A stretch of 64,000 nt of DNA, from NCBI GenBank assembly GCA_019914995.1, contig CM034142.1, positions 7,129,513 through 7,193,512 on the forward strand, in the 5' to 3' direction. The stretch comes from Acanthochlamys bracteata (taxonomy: Eukaryota > Streptophyta > Magnoliopsida > Pandanales > Velloziaceae). The notes below the pieces were generated by a model. The model was not told the DNA's origin. It did no database searches and saw nothing but the letters and a program-made list of their open reading frames with translations. Shown here one piece after another: positions 59,577 to 64,000 of the stretch; position 1 is the first letter of the stretch; each line of letters opens with the position of its first letter. The position numbers were made by a program, and so were the translations under genes.

Positions 59577-61635
59577 GGTGTTAGGAGAAGGGAAGTGGGG
59601 ATGGAAGTGACTTACACCACCACTTACTTAAACAAGTTAAGTGATGAAATGGAAATGGAATAGAACGAGAAGAAGGAGCGAGCAGTGCAACGAGTGATGG
59701 GTATTTAAAATAAATTTGTGACCACATAGAGAAGAAATATGTAAAAATTACTAATATGCCTTAAAAAAAAGAGAATATTCTTCGACATTAGATTTTTTTT
59801 CTTTCTATAATTCATTATTCGTTCGTTCGTTTCGATATTTATTTGTAGTTTATTTATATTTTTTCCTGTAGCGTGTTAAATGATCCAGACACGTGTGAAA
59901 GTAAGTGCTGTGTTTCACGTGTCATTAGACTATGTTATTAAAAAAAATTAGATTCTCTTTATTTTTCTTAGTGGCGTCTGCCTAGGTAGCAGCAAGGAAC
60001 ATTATTCGAATCACATCAAGTTAAAAGTAATAATTAAAATTTTTATATTATTAGTTGATTTGAAATGAAATTTTTTTCATTATCTAACACGTTTTTCATA
60101 AACATTACTGGCGTGTTTAAAATACATGTTAAGTAAGTTTTTATTAAAATTTTTGTGGCTGGTTCTTTATTCAAATCTTCCGAACTAACACAACTACTAA
60201 CCACATAATAGAAGAAAATAATAGCTGCATTATTCTCTCGACTTTGGAAACTTGGAATTATATCATCTGGCCATTTTTGTTGTGAACATGTTCCTACACT
60301 TCCCTTACAAAACATACTATAAAACTTGAAATTGAATTTGTTGAAATTGGGCTTCTTAAGTGCAAATGGGCCTGAAAAGCGGTAGTATGTTAGGCTTTTT
60401 ATGGACTTTTCTCAAACAAATTAGTAGAAGTTTGATATTATTTTATTCTCTCTTTATATCATAAAATTTTATTATATAAAATTTATTTTTAAAACTTTAA
60501 AAATTACTTTTTAATAAGCACTATCAAAAAATATCTCCTACTAATCTAGTTTGGTTCACTGAACATATAGTTCAAGATCATGTCTTCTCTGATTACAGCA
60601 GAGATTGTCTTCTTTTGTTAATTACTTGACTAATGTTACTAAGCTCGTTTTACATTATTATAATTTAATTCAAAGTCTTAAGCAAATCCTACGGAGATCA
60701 TTCTTTTGTTTTGTTGTTACTATTTTATTATTTTTTATAAAAATCGGAAATTTTTTTTTTAAGTACATGTTTGACTTCAATTTGTTTCTGTTTACTGCAA
60801 AAATATGAAAAAAACAAGAACAAATAGCTTGCAAGAATCATCGCTGCTTTGAAAAAGATTTCGAATCTACGAGTTTATTAGAGAAATCAACCACAAAAAA
60901 AAAAAAAATAATGTAAGGAATAATGAAAATGAATGAAACACTTGTCCCAACAGAAATACTAGAACCTTGCCTACATTAAATTAATCAACAATCTCAATTA
61001 CTGTAATCATTGAAGCAAAATAAAAATAACAAAAATTTTTTTTTTGATATTTTCTTTCCTCCGCACAAAAGAAAAGATGCATAAAACATTATGAACAGTA
61101 CAGAAACACACGACAAAAACAGCCACGGTTGTTAAAAAATGTGTCAAGAAAAAAATGAAAACGGATTGGAAATTTTAATTTAATTGGGTTCTGCTATTAG
61201 AGTGCTGAGAATTAATGTGCGCGTTCGGCGGTGGTGCGGATTATCGTTCTTCTTTGAAGCTGAACCTAATCGAACTGGTCTGTTCATCTAATTTACTTCA
61301 AATTTCGCATTTCTTTTCTTGATTTTATGAATCAGGAGGGATTGATTTGAGTTGAGTTTGCTTCGTTATGATCGAAGTTTGAGTTTGATTTGCTCGGTGG
61401 ACGAAAAGCTCGGATCGACTTCTGTGAGAGTTAGTTTGCTTTCTTTCAGGTAGTTTGATTGTTGAGCCTTTTTACCGGATTTGGGCAACTTTTGAATGTG
61501 GTTCTGCAGGTGATGTTGGTTTTGCATCTTCAGTTGTAGTTTGATTCGACGGAGGAAAGGAATCGGGAAGCATTTTGATTGTGATGCAAGAGATGACTGT
61601 GTCAGGATGAGTGGGGTTTGTAGGGATAGTGGTAG
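59577..61635. other. 2 kb spacer and FAB1 leader
   Basis: FLZ promoter, then AT-rich DNA with simple A/T runs (60470-60540, 60890-60910), then the FAB1 leader from about 61200, which probably holds a leader intron between roughly 61430 and 61508. A weak inverted repeat (ttagtagaag at 60421 and ctcctactaa at 60536) may mark an old MITE but is too poor to call. Confidence 0.4.
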
Positions 61636-63987
61636 ATGGAAAACCCCGACAAGAGGCTCTCCGAATTTGTTGGCCTTGTGAAGTCGTGGATACCCCGGCG
61701 AACTCCGGAGGCTGTAAACCTCTCTAGGGACTTTTGGATGCCTGACGACAGCTGCAGGGTTTGCTACGAGTGTGACTCACAGTTCACTGTCTTCAACCGT
61801 AGGCATCACTGCAGACTTTGTGGTCGGGTCTTTTGTGCAAAGTGTACTGCAAATTCCATCCCCGCTCTATCTGATGAGCAAAAGAGAGAAGAAGGCGACA
61901 GAATTCGCGTGTGCAATTACTGCTTTAGGCAACGTCAGCATCCGCTAGGGGCTCTGGAACATGAAGCTGAAGTCACGACTCCAGTGCTTAGCCCATCCCT
62001 CTCAACAGCAAGCCTGGGCAGCACTAAATCCAGCTGCACAGCAAACAGCAGTACCTCCACGGTTGGCTCTGTTTCACACTCAACTGGCACTAACCCACGT
62101 GTTTCCTTTGGTAACCCTACATGTCAGAGTCTGTCCATGCATGTCAAATCTTGTTGCGAGAAGGAAGACAATGTGAATTCGGAAAGAAATATGGACTCTG
62201 TTGTTAATATGGGAGATCATCCAACATATAGTCGTTTAGACTTCTGCAGGAATAGGTTAGTGCCGCTCATCCTACCTTGGAGGGCATTCTTCTCATGTAA
62301 TATATTTTTTTAACTGCAAAGATTGCAAATAGCAAGTTTATGAATATTTCCATTTTGCTAGTTGCTAATGAATTTCTTAACTGGAAAGGTTGCAAACGGT
62401 AAGTTTATGCCATATAAATGTTTCGATTTTGCCAATATCCAATACTTTCTTTAACCGCGAAGATTGCAGACAGTAAGTTTACGCCTTGTAAATATTTCCA
62501 CTTCACCATGTGCTCTTTGGTAACAGTTAGTATGGGCCATCATTGTTACGTGCCCAGTCAATATTTTGCATGAAACGGGAAGTTTGTGTTATCTCTCAGA
62601 ATATGTAACATGCATGCGTTACAAGACCGACATTTAATAGTATTTGCTGCATGGAAAAAGCTTGACTTGCCATCCCTTTGATCCGTTAGGATTGACTGAC
62701 CGTGTTGGCTGTCAAGCACAAGCAATTAATGTATCCAGTGACTTGGAGATGCAATGTTTTCTTATACTTGGGGCTAGTTTTCATGCTTGGCTAGGTTAAC
62801 TTTATGTTTTCAAGTTATACTCAAGACCTATTTATCATCTTTGTACCATTTTCCATTTGTGGCAGATGCGATGATGATGAAGACGAGTATGGTAGATTTC
62901 GTTCGGACTCTGAGCTGCAGCAATTTCAACATTCCAGTAACTATTATGGCTCAATAGAGTATAATGATACTGCTTATGACCATGGAGCAAACAAAGAACA
63001 TCCATCTCTAGATAGGATCGATGAGGATATTGGTATACCTGCGGGGAATACCACAGAGTTCCATGCTTCTTTAGGTGTTAATAAGGAAACGGAAGAAGGA
63101 CTGCCTAACAGTAGCTACGAGTGTGATGTTTCTTCATCCATGTATATGAATACCGCATATTCAGATTCTGTTGATTTCGAGAACAATTGGGAACTTTGGA
63201 TCCCTCCAGGACCTGAAGATGAGGAGGATGAGAAAGAGCCTGTCCTATTTGATGATGACGATGATGATGTTGGTGCTACTGGGGAGTGGGGATATCTTCG
63301 ATCATCAAATAGCTTTGGCAGTGGTGAGTGCCGTCACAAGGACAAATCGAGTGAAGAACAGAGAATAGCCATGAAAAGCTTTGTTGATGGACATTTTAGG
63401 GCTCTAGTTGCGCAACTTCTTCAAGCTGAAAAGTTACCCATCCGTGAAGATGATGAGAGTTGGTTGCGGATAATTACATCCTTGTCATGGAAAGCCGCAA
63501 CTCTTCTTAAGCCGGACACTAGCACGAGTGGAGGAATGGATCCTGGCGGTTATGTGAAGGTCAAATGCATAGCTTCTGGGCATCGCAGTGAAAGGCAAGT
63601 TTGATAGTTCCTTTGTTTTCTGTGAATTTAATAGCATCCAAATCTTGATTTTACCTAACTCGTCTTCTACTTTTCGTCAATTCTAGAAATTGCTCTTTAA
63701 ACCTCTGCAAACTTTTAGGAAGATTTTTTTATTTTTTTATTTGCACAGAACAAACCAAATCATTCATCCTCCTTTCGGTTGCTTTGCTAGTTAAAATGAT
63801 TTATTCATGTTAAGTCTTTATTTTTTGGTCCAGCATGGTTGTGAAAGGAGTTGTTTGCAAGAAAAATGTGGCCCACCGGCGTATGCGGTCGAGAGTAGAA
63901 AAGCCCCGTGTATTAATTCTTGGAGGAGCTCTTGAGTACCATCGGCTTCCAAATTCACTTTCTTGCATTGATACTCTAATTCAGCAG
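61636..63987 (+). CDS. FAB1/PIKfyve-type 1-phosphatidylinositol-3-phosphate 5-kinase, 5' part
   Basis: Three exons, 61636-62255, 62866-63594 and 63834-63987, give the first 501 codons; the gene continues past the window. The FYVE domain is at about 36-105: DSCRVCYECDSQFTVFNRRH, HCRLCGRVFCAKC and RVCNYCF, carrying the RRHHCRLCG core that binds phosphatidylinositol 3-phosphate on endosomes. Residues about 110-360 are low-complexity and acidic, with WELWIPPGPEDEEDE as a conserved anchor. The start of the Cpn60/TCP-1-like region follows (SMVVKGVVCKKNVAHRRM). The enzyme makes PI(3,5)P2 for endosome and vacuole maturation; the kinase domain is not in the window. The motif set fits Arabidopsis FAB1A/FAB1B. 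The intron after exon 2 has a GC donor (gaaag|gcaagt), the only reading that joins GHRSE to SMVV. Confidence 0.95.
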
Positions 63988-64000
63988 GTTCAGTAGGCAA

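Noticed and set aside
60421..60549. Possible MITE with ttagtag ends
   Set aside because: The inverted repeat is short and gapped and no target duplication is clear.
1..64000. CRISPR arrays, tRNA/rRNA genes, bacterial defence or biosynthetic clusters
   Set aside because: None seen. The window is intron-rich plant nuclear DNA and holds no regularly spaced repeats of that type.

Overview
This is a 64 kb window of plant nuclear DNA, almost certainly from a eudicot. Genes carry short GT-AG introns in an AT-rich background. The gene set is plant-specific: SAUR, group VII ERF, FLZ zinc finger, sucrose synthase, SBT1-type subtilase, AIP2-like RING ligase and a FAB1-type lipid kinase. I could rebuild most genes exon by exon with splice phases that close. 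No bacterial, organellar, CRISPR, tRNA or rRNA gene was seen. I cannot name the species.

Layout. 1-10 kb: the last exon of a CPBP/CAAX-protease-like gene (+), a class III small heat shock protein (-), a SAUR76-like gene (+) and a J-domain gene (+), separated by AT-rich spacers holding a hAT-like element and one or two Tourist-like MITEs. 11.5-28 kb: three minus-strand housekeeping-type genes, namely a TRIPP-like TRAPPII-associated protein, a five-KH RNA-binding protein and a SAP-like + CCCH zinc-finger protein. 28-36.3 kb: a long spacer, then sucrose synthase (+, 15 coding exons). 37-41.4 kb: a truncated RBR (RING-IBR-RING) reading frame, followed by an RBR pseudogene split by about 3 kb of LTR-retrotransposon-like DNA. 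42-48 kb: a group VII ERF with an MC N-degron (-) and an intronless SBT1.5-like subtilase (-). 48-52 kb: degenerate repeats and a possible PPR relic. 52-64 kb: a bHLH factor (+), an AIP2-like RING-H2 ligase (+), an RBR gene broken by two compensating indels (-), an FLZ protein (-) and the first 501 codons of a FAB1/PIKfyve-type kinase (+), cut by the window edge.

The genes do not form an operon or one pathway. Themes that recur are stress and low-oxygen response (sHSP, J protein, ERF-VII, sucrose synthase), ubiquitin ligases (AIP2 and three RBR copies, at least two of them broken) and membrane trafficking (TRIPP-like, FAB1).

I found no undescribed multi-gene system. The unusual items are the RBR decay series with its LTR insertion, the paired -1/+4 indels in the second RBR gene, an exact 2 x 181 bp tandem duplication in an intron, a 25-bp tandem repeat beside the sucrose synthase TATA box, a GC-AG intron in the FAB1 gene, a His-rich class III sHSP and an AIP2-like ligase with a duplicated helix plus a UIM-like motif.
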